64,000 nucleotides of DNA from Lewinellaceae bacterium (GTDB lineage Bacteria > Bacteroidota > Bacteroidia > Chitinophagales > Saprospiraceae), in assembly GCA_020636405.1 (NCBI GenBank), contig JACJXW010000004.1, positions 186,001 to 250,000 of the forward strand. Direction: 5' to 3'. Below are positions 19,701-27,139 of this stretch, piece after piece. The notes below the pieces were generated by a model. That model was not told the DNA's origin. It saw only the letters and a list, made by a program, of their open reading frames with translations, and did no database searches. The position numbers and the translations under genes were made by a program. Numbering within the stretch: the first letter of the stretch is position 1; each line of letters opens with the position of its first letter.

Positions 19701-20303
19701 CAGGTAGGCGTAGCCGGCCACCCCACAGCCGTTGTTGCTGCAGATCTCGTTGACCACCCACACATTGATGTACCGGGTGGGGTCCCAGCGGCTGAGGGCC
19801 TTCATCGCCAGGTCGTCGGTGCTGTTGTTGAGGTTTGTCAGAGCGGACTGCACCCGGTTGATGCCGGTGGTGGCCTCCCCCTGGGGCGTGCGGCGGGCGA
19901 GGCAGAAGGCGATCTCGGTGTCCACGCCGGTGGCGGGGTTGTAATACCCGACGTTGGCGAAGGCGTCGTTGAGGTGTTGGATGGCGTCGGCCGCTTGTCC
20001 ATCGGAAATGTTCTCGCTGCCGCCGTTGTGGATGATGTGGACGACGACAGGCAGGGTGTGCTGTACGAGGGGGCCGCGCCCCGTGGAATAGTCATTTTGT
20101 GAATTCCATGGGGCGAGCGTATCGAGTTCTTCTTCCAGGCGCCGGGTGGCTAGGCGGTAGGCGTCGTCTTCCTGCAATTTTTGGGCGTGCAGCTCCGCCT
20201 GGGCGCAGAAGGCATTGGCAGCTCCCGGCTCCGGGCGTTGGTGCAGCTGGAGGAAGGACAGGCCAAGCAGGGCGCAAATAGTAAGGGATAGAGGTGTTTT
20301 CAT
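13797..20303 (-). CDS. Giant secreted M43 metalloprotease with PKD repeats and T9SS C-terminal domain
   Basis: 2168 residues. It begins with a signal peptide (MKTPLSLTICALLGLSFLQL). The pappalysin-type (M43) zinc motif HEMGHYLGLYH is at residues 231-241, followed by KENYMDYSRFEC, the expected Met-turn area. Two PKD-like domains (about 350-510) come next, then long beta-propeller-like stretches with repeated WYQLAG / GYLLYGYA-type strands, and an acidic loop rich in Asp and Cys (NNGLDDDNDGLVDCEDDDC). Further Ig/PKD-like and SprB-like repeats (TPPYTFLWDDGQT) follow. The end is a gliding-motility-associated C-terminal domain (LPNAFSPNEDGRNDYFSVF), the signature of type IX secretion. It is probably a cell-surface or secreted protease-adhesin; the target is unknown. 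Confidence 0.88.
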   Translation of the reverse strand: MKTPLSLTICALLGLSFLQLHQRPEPGAANAFCAQAELHAQKLQEDDAYRLATRRLEEELDTLAPWNSQNDYSTGRGPLVQHTLPVVVHIIHNGGSENISDGQAADAIQHLNDAFANVGYYNPATGVDTEIAFCLARRTPQGEATTGINRVQSALTNLNNSTDDLAMKALSRWDPTRYINVWVVNEICSNNGCGVAGYAYLPGAHGQPYDGIVLEAAYMGSNPTASTVLVHEMGHYLGLYHTFEGGCPNDDCRQQGDRICDTPPDNTTARPPCSSETNSCSSDEDDPSVNNPFRSVAQGGLGDQPDMKENYMDYSRFECYDRFTQGQKDRMLNVVENIRSSLLNAPGCIDPCPAPIAVGFSASALSVPIGTMVNFTNTSANADSYEWAIDGTPFSTTANASYTFNAEGNFQVTLTAFSNQSNCLPADSTLTIEVFCPVVAGFTGGDTTVLAGASVTFNNTSSNATSYTWLVNGTAVSSSPDFTLNTTEAGLYNVCLTAGNDLCEAIQCNYLEATTPSGGGCGTFYFFTIGQVGADMRGSVLAPAVAGGYYLGGSFDGQSIIMKLNEEGSIEWQYLLPFSEEENILDLEEDEQGFLIGSGIRSGAATDGFCFKFDPQGQAMVWANYFAPLPRSRLYKILNREALPYYIILGESYNNPSTNGNGCDATFTMIDKSSGQVLDQRHFNLGTCEYFHNAIMTDDAVYATGRYNNAFNGEYAIRPVLAKLSLTGDMEWSRLYLKETPGFTARLYGRDIVRDGNELVIAGYGDLNGTSASNVVLTLFKTDLDGNILWGRQMDVPGAINERLHMIFNLSDGYLLIGRYEQAASPGDSNVIFIKTNKAGVPQWIKTFDNLGDEEVIDQGAFMRDGSLYITGTTSNDSGVRAFVMKFDPQLEPSRECLALTPFNVESSALQDPYDGFHDVIAYDYIRPHSAPSISPASTQLETGNFCGAPCEECNNGLDDDNDGLVDCEDDDCPCFEDCGGTFVELIGTPARDEGAIAIIPSADGNFYVGGYAGEEAAILKMAPDGAILWQRTFDFSEGPDQIKSLLLADDGYLYGTNSNTHATVFCYDPENDIVLWSNTFYNIARLNNVSINPTNGNILACGGLIFPTSDPVLMNEFPGTTYPQFDIAMTVELGRNTGALNWRKEYQAGSSSTTYEMIWIGDIYYSPARFTHNAGQPKMRPSIAAFNANGEVAWSKYYILPASASARMYAFCMERASDGLVSGFMGDPTGTDLYGASRTGLFKTDFAGNLQWAKWYQLAGYNAVLGTFGMAKAPDGYLLYGYAVGNSRDLTVIKTDEEGNALWAMAYGGTGDEDTPFNGGSQILQAGNSIYLVGRSQENGTENMVIIRANAEDGAILGGDCIYATPIPISTELLPNAVEEPAGLIETPFSAITPQLRTVQPVAALMDTTRLCGSSPVDMLLALDSAYCNGDSLSVTLRICNEGTDTLAAGLPFTFYDGNPTADAAATVLSAGLAIPAAILPGECHSTTVPLPYPQGQLYCIANDDGSLPPIFSLETDFPPTEFIECDYTNNIDSVSYETTAPEINLGPDTTVCENGVFLLDAGPGFAAYRWQDGAAGQTYTAYEPGTYWVEGATACGGVSRDTIHILLDNVFPATLGSDSSICAGSSAILSTVEYPGYSYQWLPESSLDCTNCPTVTAQPDSTTTYTLVASNGAGCVSVDSITLTVLNCDATLDTAICANDSILIEGLVLYANQSVIIPITEDSILNIHVSAIDTALTLKEVKTCLGEPYDFNGLELPGGSVTPFIYTSANGCDSTLLLTVTELEEIQTYDTVQICQGETGEVFGQPVTEPGLYSEMYTSYLGCDSTHNINLAVLDTAVLRIDPGQLNCATLSGSLTVAASGGTPPYTFLWDDGQTTATATGLAAGTYAVTVTDAEGCQSMHVQEVSDSISRPEVELVGTPVSCFGNKDGAILVINPTGGTPPYEYSLTGAQWQQEGLFTGLDPGPYVIYVRDKDLCEGFYLVTVSEPELLGIILPADTTLRLGDSIRLTPNTISGAPSFFEWAPPTGLDCTDCPNPIAGPQESTLYRLTARDSSGCTGTDEIFIEIDNTLRIYLPNAFSPNEDGRNDYFSVFAGPEVERVQTLQIFGRWGEQVFKRDNFAPNQESLGWDGTFRGLPMPGGVYAYYGVVLLIDGRVEVVKGEVVLVR

Positions 20304-20474
20304 GGCGCGTTTGTTGAGCTTTAGTAGTAAAGTTAAGGTTTAATACCTGGAAAGGAAAATGGGGAAGCTTCTAATAAGAAGAGGTGTTGGGGTAGGCAAA
20401 CTGCAGCTTAGTACCGAACCCGGTAGGTTGGAATCCATTATTTATGCTAATTTCTACCTTGGATGAATCATATG

Positions 20475-20562
20475 TTGCGGAATGTATAACGATACATATA
20501 CTTTCCGCAGGATTAACATTTATATTTCGCGGAATCTATGCACATTGAAATACATTCCGCAA
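20475..20562. promoter_or_regulatory. Periodic palindromic region upstream of the ATPase remnant
   Basis: TTGCGGAATGTAT (20475-20487) and ATACATTCCGCAA (20550-20562) are perfect 13 bp inverted repeats. Between them lie two further copies of the core, TTCCGCA at 20503 and CGCGGAA at 20528. The four TGCGGAA-like cores alternate in orientation and are spaced 27, 25 and 27 bp. This could be an operator or the border of a mobile unit. Confidence 0.6.
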
Positions 20563-20578
20563 AATATAGTCAGAAAAT

Positions 20579-21097
20579 ATGGTAGGCCGGCAAAAAGAAA
20601 TAGACATTTTAAAGAAGGCCCAGGCGTCCGGAAAGCCGGAGCTTGTGGCCGTCATCGGGAGGAGGCGGGTTGGGAAAACTTATTTGGTGCGTAGTTTTTT
20701 CGGCGAGCAGATCGATTTTGAAATGGTTGGCCTGAAGGATGGCAACATGGAACAGCAGTTGCGCAATTTTACCTACAGCCTGAAGGAGGCCAAAGGGCAA
20801 AAAGGGCCGGTTGAAAAAGCTCCGAAGGATTGGCTGGCGGCTTTTCACGAATTGAAAGAATTCCTGGAATCGCCTGAAAAAGAAAATAAAAAGAAAGTAG
20901 TATTCATTGATGAACTCCCCTGGGTGGCCACGGCGAAATCGGACTTCCTGACCGGCTTCAGTTATTTCTGGAACAGCTATGCCTCCCGCTCCAGAAAACA
21001 ACTATTTCTTGTTTTGATCACCACTTTCGGACTGGCTCCCAACAAAAACAGCCTGGGCCTGATCGATCATGTGGTGACAATGGAGGAATTGTTTTGA
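20579..21097 (+). pseudogene. AAA ATPase (archaeal-type, DUF234-like) with large internal deletion
   Basis: 172 residues. The N-terminal part matches the Pfam ATPase_2-type AAA proteins, with MVGRQKEIDILKKA, a P-loop AVIGRRRVGKTYLV, a Walker B VVFIDELPWVA and SYFWNSYASR. Members normally run to about 450-480 residues. After residue about 143 the protein jumps straight to what looks like the family's extreme C-terminus (LFLVLITTFGLAPNKNS ... VTMEELF). The middle of about 300 codons is missing, yet the frame is kept. I call it an in-frame deletion derivative, probably non-functional. The AT-rich upstream region differs from its surroundings, which suggests acquisition by transfer. Confidence 0.75.
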
Positions 21098-21108
21098 GAA
21101 AATCCAAA

Positions 21109-21330
21109 ATCGCACATCAAACATCGCACATCAAACATCGCACATCAAACATCGCACATCAAACATCGCACATCAAACATCGCACATCAAACATCGCACA
21201 TCAAACATCGCACATCAAACATCGCACATCAAACATCGCACATCAAACATCGCACATCAAACATCGCACATCAAACATCGCACATCAAACATCGCACATC
21301 AAACATCGCACATCAAACATCGCACATCAA
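21109..21330 (-). repeat. Tandem 14-bp array (ACATCAAACATCGC) abutting rhomboid stop
   Basis: About 15-16 nearly perfect copies of a 14 bp unit made of two 7-mers, ACATCAA and ACATCGC. The last ACATCAA supplies the TCA that is the TGA stop of the minus-strand rhomboid gene. It lies tail to tail with the ATPase remnant. It is far more uniform than the related array at 10875, which suggests recent expansion or homogenisation. Confidence 0.93.
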
Positions 21331-22010
21331 TACCCCCTGTCACTGTAATAATCATAGCGATTCTCTTCCCGGGGCGAGGGGTACTGAAAGCGGAAATAAA
21401 ACCCGGCCACTACGCCGAAGGCGAAGCCGCCGATGTGCGCCCACCATGCAGTGCCGCCGGTCTGTGCAGTGTTGACTTCCAGCGAGGCAGTGCCGCTCAT
21501 CCATTGCATGGCGATCCACAGGCCGAGGAAGAAAATGGCCTGCATGCGGAAGATCAGGAAAAAGAACCACACCTTGATGCGCGAAGTGGGGAACATGATC
21601 AGGTAAGCGCCCATAACGGCGGAGATGGCGCCGCTGGCGCCGATAGTAGGCACTGTGCTGTACCAGTTGAAATAGATGTGGGCGGCATGGCCCACCAGCC
21701 CGCCCAGAAGGTAAAAGACGAGGAAGCGGGTACTCCCGATGGTCGCTTCGATGTTGTCGGCGAAGACCCAAAGGAAAACCATATTGCCGATCAGGTGGGC
21801 CCAGCCGCCGTGCAGGAACATGCTGGTGATAAGCGTGAGCAGGTTTTCGCCGCGGACGGTCTCCGCCGGAACCGAGCCGAACTGGCCGACCAGGGCATCC
21901 GGAAACTGAAGCTGATACAGGAAGATCACTACATTCAGCGCGATGAAAGTGTAGGTGATGATGGGATAATGCCCCCCTCTGACCTGGTCGTCGCCAATGG
22001 GAAAAAACAT
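21327..22010 (-). CDS. Rhomboid family intramembrane serine protease
   Basis: 227 residues with six hydrophobic segments. The catalytic Ser is in GASGAISAVMG (Ser126) and the catalytic His in AWWAHIGGFAFG (His192). The conserved HGGWAHLIGNMVFLWVF stretch is at about residues 67-83. It cleaves membrane-protein substrates inside the inner membrane. There is no extra domain. The stop codon lies in a tandem repeat unit. The neighbours give no hint of the substrate. Confidence 0.93.
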   Translation of the reverse strand: MFFPIGDDQVRGGHYPIITYTFIALNVVIFLYQLQFPDALVGQFGSVPAETVRGENLLTLITSMFLHGGWAHLIGNMVFLWVFADNIEATIGSTRFLVFYLLGGLVGHAAHIYFNWYSTVPTIGASGAISAVMGAYLIMFPTSRIKVWFFFLIFRMQAIFFLGLWIAMQWMSGTASLEVNTAQTGGTAWWAHIGGFAFGVVAGFYFRFQYPSPREENRYDYYSDRGY

Positions 22011-22061
22011 GTGCAGTAAGTTGCGTTAAACAATCAATAGCCTGGTTGCCAAGATAAGCGT

Positions 22062-22469
22062 TTAGATCCCTTCCACCACCAATTCAACGATATATTCCTC
22101 CGGCTCCGTTACACGGCCGGCCTGAGGGTATGGAGAAACCTTCTCCAGCCGGTAGATGTAATCGCCGACTTTCCGGCTGGCCAGCTCCGGGTGGCCGTCG
22201 CGCAGGGAAAGGTCGATGTACTGGCGGCCGCTGTTGTTCAGAGAGAACTGGACGACTGCCTGGCCTTCCCAGATGCAGTTGGTGTATTCCGGGCAGCGAG
22301 AGTCTTCCTTAATGGCGGTAAACTGGATCTCCGGGCCCTGGCACTGGCACCGGGCCGACTCGCCCAGTTGCAGGCGAAGCAGCTCGCCGAGCTGATAACC
22401 GCTCTTTTTGCCGCACTTGGCGGCTCCGAATAAAAGAAATAAACCAATGAGTAGTAGGCCTTTTTTCAT
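22062..22469 (-). CDS. Small exported protein, possible lipoprotein
   Basis: 135 residues with a hydrophobic N-terminus (MKKGLLLIGLFLLFGAAKC). The Cys at 19 would be a poor lipobox because Lys precedes it, so lipidation is uncertain. The mature part is Cys-rich near its start (CQCQ) and contains DSRCPEYTNCIWEGQAVVQF, a pattern shared by many uncharacterised exported bacterial proteins with a DSRCP..CxWxG core. A function is not known. It stands alone on the minus strand between the rhomboid gene and a large exported helical protein. Confidence 0.65.
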   Translation of the reverse strand: MKKGLLLIGLFLLFGAAKCGKKSGYQLGELLRLQLGESARCQCQGPEIQFTAIKEDSRCPEYTNCIWEGQAVVQFSLNNSGRQYIDLSLRDGHPELASRKVGDYIYRLEKVSPYPQAGRVTEPEEYIVELVVEGI

Positions 22470-22555
22470 AGTGGCAAATTTTGGGCGGTACAGCCGGGTT
22501 TATGCTAGTTTGAAGTTGTAAACGATCAAAGGCGAAGAATTATTTAGAGCAAGGG

Positions 22556-24832
22556 TCACTGCCTCAAAGCATAGGCCTTAAAATATTTGCACTCTTCGAG
22601 GAACGTCTGGAAGTGTGCCGTCCCGGAGTACGTTTGCAACAGCAGGTTGAAGTTCTCAAACGTCTGTACGCTTCCTTCCCGCCAGCGGTTGACGTAGTAT
22701 TCATTGCGTTCGCATTTGGCTGCCATAAAGGTGGCCTTGGCGGCAAAATTGAGGCTGTCGGTGGCCAGGCGGGCCCGCTCGAAATAGTAGCGCGCCTGGC
22801 CGCAGTCCAGATGTTCCCGGTTGCCGTAGGGGAAACGGGGGTCGTCGATGACCTCGTCCCCATCCCTTAGGTTGGCGAGGTTGAGGCTGGAGCCGCTGCG
22901 GTAGTAGTCCATCGCTTTCCAGGAATAACTGAAGTACGACATATTGTACAGGGCCAGGCCGATCTGGTAAAAGTTCCAGGCCGTGTTGCCGGTCCCTGCC
23001 TTGGCCTCGTATTCCAGTTCCAGCAGGCGTTCCAGAAGTTCCCCTTTATTCAGGGGGCTGATGTTGTCGGGCCACCCTTTACAGTGGACACAATCGTTGA
23101 TGCGTTCGATGAAAGGATAATACAGGCCGTAATTGTCCCATTCCACCCTTGGCATCATTTTCATGGTCTCCAGGGCTGCTTCAAACTGGTAATTGTTCAT
23201 CAGATAGGTGGCCTTCATGTCCAGTAGCTGGTAGAGGAAGGTGCTGTCCCCCTGAGCGACCAGTTGGTCTTCCAGCTTGGTGCGGTTGGGCTTATTGCAT
23301 ACGGAGATGAGCTCGTCGAGGATATCCGGCTGAGGGTTGGGCCTCAGCTCCGAGACTTTGTGCTGGAACAGAAAAGCCTTGCCCACAAATCCGTTCTGAC
23401 TGTAGAGCTGATACATTTTGTCATCGGTGAAATCGGTAAAGTCCTCGTATTTTTCGTACAGGTCCTCGATCTGCCGGATATAGGCTACCTGGTTCTCCAT
23501 GCTGTCTGAGATGGCCTGATAACTGCTGATCTGCAGGGCCAGTTCGAAAACCCGGAGTTGTTCGTCCAGAAAGGAGCCTTTGGCCGCTACCTTGCGGGCC
23601 TGGTTGAAAGCGGCGCGAGCGTCGTAATAGTTGCCGGACAGGAAGGACAGGTATCCTTCCGCCAGGCGCCATAAGACGACGTCATCGATAAGTCCTTCGT
23701 TGAGTACCTGGCTGACGAAGCGCTGCAGCTCGATCACCCGTTTTCCGGCATCTTTGGACGGGATGCCGTAGTAGCGTTCGTTGCGGCGGCGTTTGTCGTT
23801 GAAAGAAACGCCCAGCAGGTGCTTCTCCAGGTTTTTCATTTCCTGGATGAGCAGCAGGGGGAGGTAGGGGCTGTCGGGCGCCAGGCTGTAGATGTTGTTC
23901 ATCTCCACGGCCAGCTTGCTATTGGGGTTGTTGGCGCGAATGGCATAGAGCGTTGCCCGCTCCTGGTCGTTCTGGCAACGCAGCAGGCAAGCTTTCCATT
24001 CCTCGTCAGTTTTGACACTAAAGCTGCGGTAGGCGGATTCGCGCTTACTGGGGCAGTTCTCGAAGATGCGCGAAAAGAGATAGGCGGCTTCCACCCGGTC
24101 GCCCAATGCCAGCAGAGCCCCTGCTTTATGGCCCATGATCCAGTATTCGATGATGCTGGGGTCGTTGTCGATCTTGGGCATCAGAAAATCATACAGTTCG
24201 AGCACCTGCCGGTACTCCTTATTGTAATGTGCCAGGCGGATGAGCTGGTAAGCGTACCGCAGGCGGATGTAGTGCGATTTGGTGCGGCGAAAGGCTTCCA
24301 GCCCCTCGTCGATCAGGCCCTGCCGGCGTTGCCGGGCAGTGTTGGGGGCGTCTTTCCAGGCATCGCTCCTCACGACGAAGGGCTCGCACTGCTTCGCGAA
24401 AGTGAGGTATCGGACCGTCTCCACGCACTTTTTTCGGTGCAGGTACTGGGCGAAAGAGTTTTCCCTAAGAAAATAACTGATGGGCACGGACGGGCTGCGA
24501 ATGGCCGCCTCCAGCTGTTCCAGGTCTGAAGAGGAAGCCTGGTAGACCAATACTCCGATGTCCTGAAAACGGGGCACTTCGCAAAAGCGTTCGTACCACT
24601 CTTCGATATTGCCCTGTATCTGGGGGTTGCCCTTTCGTTCGTAATACCGTTCGAGGGCGTCGAAGTCGACGAAAAAGGGCGCTCCGTTGAGCTCCGGGTT
24701 CAGGATGGCCGGGCTGATGAAGGAATAGCCGGAAAAGGGCGGCCTCGTCCGGCAATTGCTGGTGATGGTTGTTGGGTAAAGCCAACCGGCGAGGAAGGCA
24801 AGCAGTGTGATCAGAAGGCCTGGGCGCAGCAT
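22556..24832 (-). CDS. Large exported helical-repeat protein of unknown function
   Basis: 758 residues. It has a signal-like N-terminus (MLRPGLLITLLAFLAGWLYP) and then almost entirely amphipathic helices resembling TPR/Sel1-type repeats (for example YNKEYRQVLELYDFLMPKI, ALLALGDRVEAAYLFSRIF and GNYYDARAAFNQARKVAA). No catalytic motif is visible. It probably resides in the periplasm or on the outer membrane as a scaffold. The next gene on the same strand, 60 bp upstream, encodes another exported protein, so they may be co-expressed. I cannot name the family. Confidence 0.7.
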   Translation of the reverse strand: MLRPGLLITLLAFLAGWLYPTTITSNCRTRPPFSGYSFISPAILNPELNGAPFFVDFDALERYYERKGNPQIQGNIEEWYERFCEVPRFQDIGVLVYQASSSDLEQLEAAIRSPSVPISYFLRENSFAQYLHRKKCVETVRYLTFAKQCEPFVVRSDAWKDAPNTARQRRQGLIDEGLEAFRRTKSHYIRLRYAYQLIRLAHYNKEYRQVLELYDFLMPKIDNDPSIIEYWIMGHKAGALLALGDRVEAAYLFSRIFENCPSKRESAYRSFSVKTDEEWKACLLRCQNDQERATLYAIRANNPNSKLAVEMNNIYSLAPDSPYLPLLLIQEMKNLEKHLLGVSFNDKRRRNERYYGIPSKDAGKRVIELQRFVSQVLNEGLIDDVVLWRLAEGYLSFLSGNYYDARAAFNQARKVAAKGSFLDEQLRVFELALQISSYQAISDSMENQVAYIRQIEDLYEKYEDFTDFTDDKMYQLYSQNGFVGKAFLFQHKVSELRPNPQPDILDELISVCNKPNRTKLEDQLVAQGDSTFLYQLLDMKATYLMNNYQFEAALETMKMMPRVEWDNYGLYYPFIERINDCVHCKGWPDNISPLNKGELLERLLELEYEAKAGTGNTAWNFYQIGLALYNMSYFSYSWKAMDYYRSGSSLNLANLRDGDEVIDDPRFPYGNREHLDCGQARYYFERARLATDSLNFAAKATFMAAKCERNEYYVNRWREGSVQTFENFNLLLQTYSGTAHFQTFLEECKYFKAYALRQ

Positions 24833-24892
24833 TGTACGGGTGGTTTTATGGGATGAATATAGGGAAAAGGAAGGAATGCATTATACCATCCC

Positions 24893-26065
24893 TCACTCTT
24901 CACCGATCCGTCTGCATAAACTATCCAGCACCTCCGTCGAAAACCGGCTGATCACCGTGCTATCCAAATGGTAGAAAACCAGCTCTGTCGTATCTGGCCA
25001 GGGCAGTACCCGGAGGCGCTCAGCTGCGGCAAACAGCAGGCCCGGCTCTACACCCTCCATTCGAATCCGGTCGCCGGGATAGAGGTAATGCCCTTCCAGG
25101 AAGGTGCCTTCCAGCACTTCGTAGCGGCCATTGTTCAAAGCTTTGTATTTGGGGTCGTTGGCAAGCCGCTCTTCCGGCAGGTTGTTGATGAGCTTGATCA
25201 TCTCCTCATCCCTGAAGAGAACGGCCCAGCGAAAGAGTGGCAGCGCCAGCCCCAACGGCAGTGGATAGGCCTCGTAGCCTTCAAGATAGGGCTCCGCCGC
25301 TTCCAGGTTGAGAATGGAGTTGGGTTCTTCCCACTGCTGGAGCTGGCCCATATTGTAGAACATAAGGATGCCGCGATCCACCGGAGGGACGCCCGTACGG
25401 GCCGGGAAGCGCGCCTGGTGGAGGCGGATAGTGGCGGAAAGAATAATTTCTTTGGACTTCAGCTTTTGCCGCAGCTGCCTGAGAAGTTCAAAATAGACTT
25501 CCCTGGTGCTGCCTGTCCAGTCGCAGTCGACCTGGACCTCCCGGATGAGCAGGGCGCTGTCCTGCGCTGCCAGGCTGAATATCTTGTCGTATATTTTGTC
25601 GGCCAGCCCGGGCGCCTCCTCCGGGCCGGTGCGCTCCAGGGTGCGGTTAGTAATGAAAATGGTGGGCGCCAGTTCCAGTCCGGTGTAAGTTTCCGGCGCC
25701 AGTTCCACCTGGGCCATAGGTACCGGGGCCCGGAGCTCAGGGTCCCAGTCTACATCAAAGAATTTTACATAGAGGCGCTGCACGCCAAGTTGCGCGATCA
25801 GTTCCTGTTCCTGCAGGCTCAACTCCAGCCGGGTCTGCCAGTGGTAGAAGGCGGGGATGAAGACATGGCCTTTTGGCTTTTGACAGGAGAAGAGGAGGGT
25901 AAGGAGAAGGAAAAAGGAGAGTGGAAAGGCTTCCAGATTCAAGCGGAGTCCTAAAGTTGGAATTCGGAACGCGGAATTCGGAATTTTGCAATAGAGTGCT
26001 GCCAGGATGAGGCTGAAGATACTTCCGCCAAAAAAAAATAGAGCTTCCATAACAAATGGTTGCAT
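24893..26065 (-). CDS. Putative lipoprotein of unknown function
   Basis: Up to 390 residues; the start is uncertain. From the ATG at 26065 there are two hydrophobic stretches. From a TTG at 25942 the protein begins with a good lipoprotein signal (LEAFPLSFFLLLTLLFSC, lipobox LFSC). The segment between the two candidate starts includes two copies of GGAATTCGGAA (25959-25983), a repeat more typical of a spacer, which favours the TTG. The mature part has a TIM-barrel-like alternation of strands and helices (YVKFFDVDW, EVQVDCDWTG, GILMFYNMGQL, LGLALPLFRWAVLF). That might suggest a glycosidase-like fold, but I see no clear catalytic signature. Confidence 0.65.
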   Translation of the reverse strand: MQPFVMEALFFFGGSIFSLILAALYCKIPNSAFRIPTLGLRLNLEAFPLSFFLLLTLLFSCQKPKGHVFIPAFYHWQTRLELSLQEQELIAQLGVQRLYVKFFDVDWDPELRAPVPMAQVELAPETYTGLELAPTIFITNRTLERTGPEEAPGLADKIYDKIFSLAAQDSALLIREVQVDCDWTGSTREVYFELLRQLRQKLKSKEIILSATIRLHQARFPARTGVPPVDRGILMFYNMGQLQQWEEPNSILNLEAAEPYLEGYEAYPLPLGLALPLFRWAVLFRDEEMIKLINNLPEERLANDPKYKALNNGRYEVLEGTFLEGHYLYPGDRIRMEGVEPGLLFAAAERLRVLPWPDTTELVFYHLDSTVISRFSTEVLDSLCRRIGEE

Positions 26066-26138
26066 ATCGATCTGAAAAATTGAGTTCGTTGCCCATTATC
26101 CAGGAGGGCAACTTTCGGAAGCCCTTCATTAGACAACT

Positions 26139-26155
26139 CCCCTCCTTCGGAGGGG
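26139..26155 (-). terminator. CCCCTCC stem-loop after kdsD
   Basis: A 7 bp perfect stem (CCCCTCC / GGAGGGG) with a TTC loop, starting 13 bases past the kdsD stop on the minus strand and flanked by further G-rich sequence. Stem-loops of this composition are common after Bacteroidota genes. No clear T tract is present. Confidence 0.5.
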
Positions 26156-26167
26156 TGGGGGAGGCTT

Positions 26168-27139
26168 TCATATCAGCCCTTCCCGGATCAGGTCGTGCAG
26201 GTGGACAAAGCCGAGGTATTTGCCTTCCCCGTCGATGACGATCAGTTGTGTGATACTGTTGCTGCGCATCATCTGCAGGGCGTTGACGGCCATTTCATTT
26301 TCGTGGATGACCTTGGGGGTAGTGCTCATGATGTCGCGGGCGTGGAGGGCATTGAAATCCTGTCCGCGTTCGAGCATCCGGCGGAGGTCTCCGTCGGTGA
26401 TGATGCCACGGAGCTTTCCCTCCCTATCCAATACGGCTGTTGCTCCCAGCCGTTTGGAGGTCATTTCGAGTATGGCCTTCTGTATGGTGTCCTCCTGTTG
26501 AACTGCGGGTTTTTCGTTTTGGGGGTAGAGGTCGTGCACGCGCAGGTAGAGCTGCTTGCCGAGGGCGCCGCCCGGGTGGAACTGGGCAAAGTCCTCTGGT
26601 GTGAACCCCCGCAGAGCCAGCAGGGCAGTGGCCAGGGCGTCGCCCATGGCGGACTGAGCGGTGGTGCTGGCTGTTGGCGCCAGATTATTGGGGTCGGCCT
26701 CCTGGGGTACAGGGGTATGCAACACATAGCGTGCCTGGTGGCCCAGGTAAGAGTCCAGTTGGCTGACCATGCCGATTATAGGACTACCCAAGCCTTTGAG
26801 GAAGGGGACCAGCACTTTGATTTCCGGCGTTTCTCCGCTTTTGGAGATACAGAGGACGAAATCGTGGGACTGTATCATACCCAGGTCTCCGTGGATGGCG
26901 TCGGCGGCGTGCATAAACAGCGCGGGCGTGCCTGTGGAGTTGAGCGTCGCTACGATCTTCTGTCCGACCAGCGCGCTTTTCCCAACGCCTGTAACCACCA
27001 GCCGTCCGCTGCAATTAAAAATGGCCTGAACACAATCCACAAAAGTAGCGTTTATACAAGATTTGAGGCCATTGAGCGTTTTGGCTTCTATGTCTAGCGT
27101 CCGCAGGGCTGTTTTTGTGATCAATACTTCAGAAATCAC
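26168..27139 (-). CDS. kdsD: Arabinose-5-phosphate isomerase (KpsF/GutQ family)
   Basis: 323 residues. An N-terminal SIS domain (VVTGVGKSALVGQKIVATL, then HAADAIHGDLGMI) is followed by two CBS domains (residues about 205-323, ending LGFVHLHDLIREGLI). It interconverts ribulose-5-phosphate and arabinose-5-phosphate, the first step toward Kdo for lipopolysaccharide. The only start in place is GTG at 27139. It is the first gene of a minus-strand run and diverges from recQ across a long spacer. No other Kdo gene is in the window. Confidence 0.93.
   Translation of the reverse strand: MISEVLITKTALRTLDIEAKTLNGLKSCINATFVDCVQAIFNCSGRLVVTGVGKSALVGQKIVATLNSTGTPALFMHAADAIHGDLGMIQSHDFVLCISKSGETPEIKVLVPFLKGLGSPIIGMVSQLDSYLGHQARYVLHTPVPQEADPNNLAPTASTTAQSAMGDALATALLALRGFTPEDFAQFHPGGALGKQLYLRVHDLYPQNEKPAVQQEDTIQKAILEMTSKRLGATAVLDREGKLRGIITDGDLRRMLERGQDFNALHARDIMSTTPKVIHENEMAVNALQMMRSNSITQLIVIDGEGKYLGFVHLHDLIREGLI

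Noticed and set aside
21109..21330. Possible CRISPR array or repeat-protein gene
   Set aside because: Contiguous 14 bp units without spacers; the open frame through it is a by-product of the repeat length and has no credible start.
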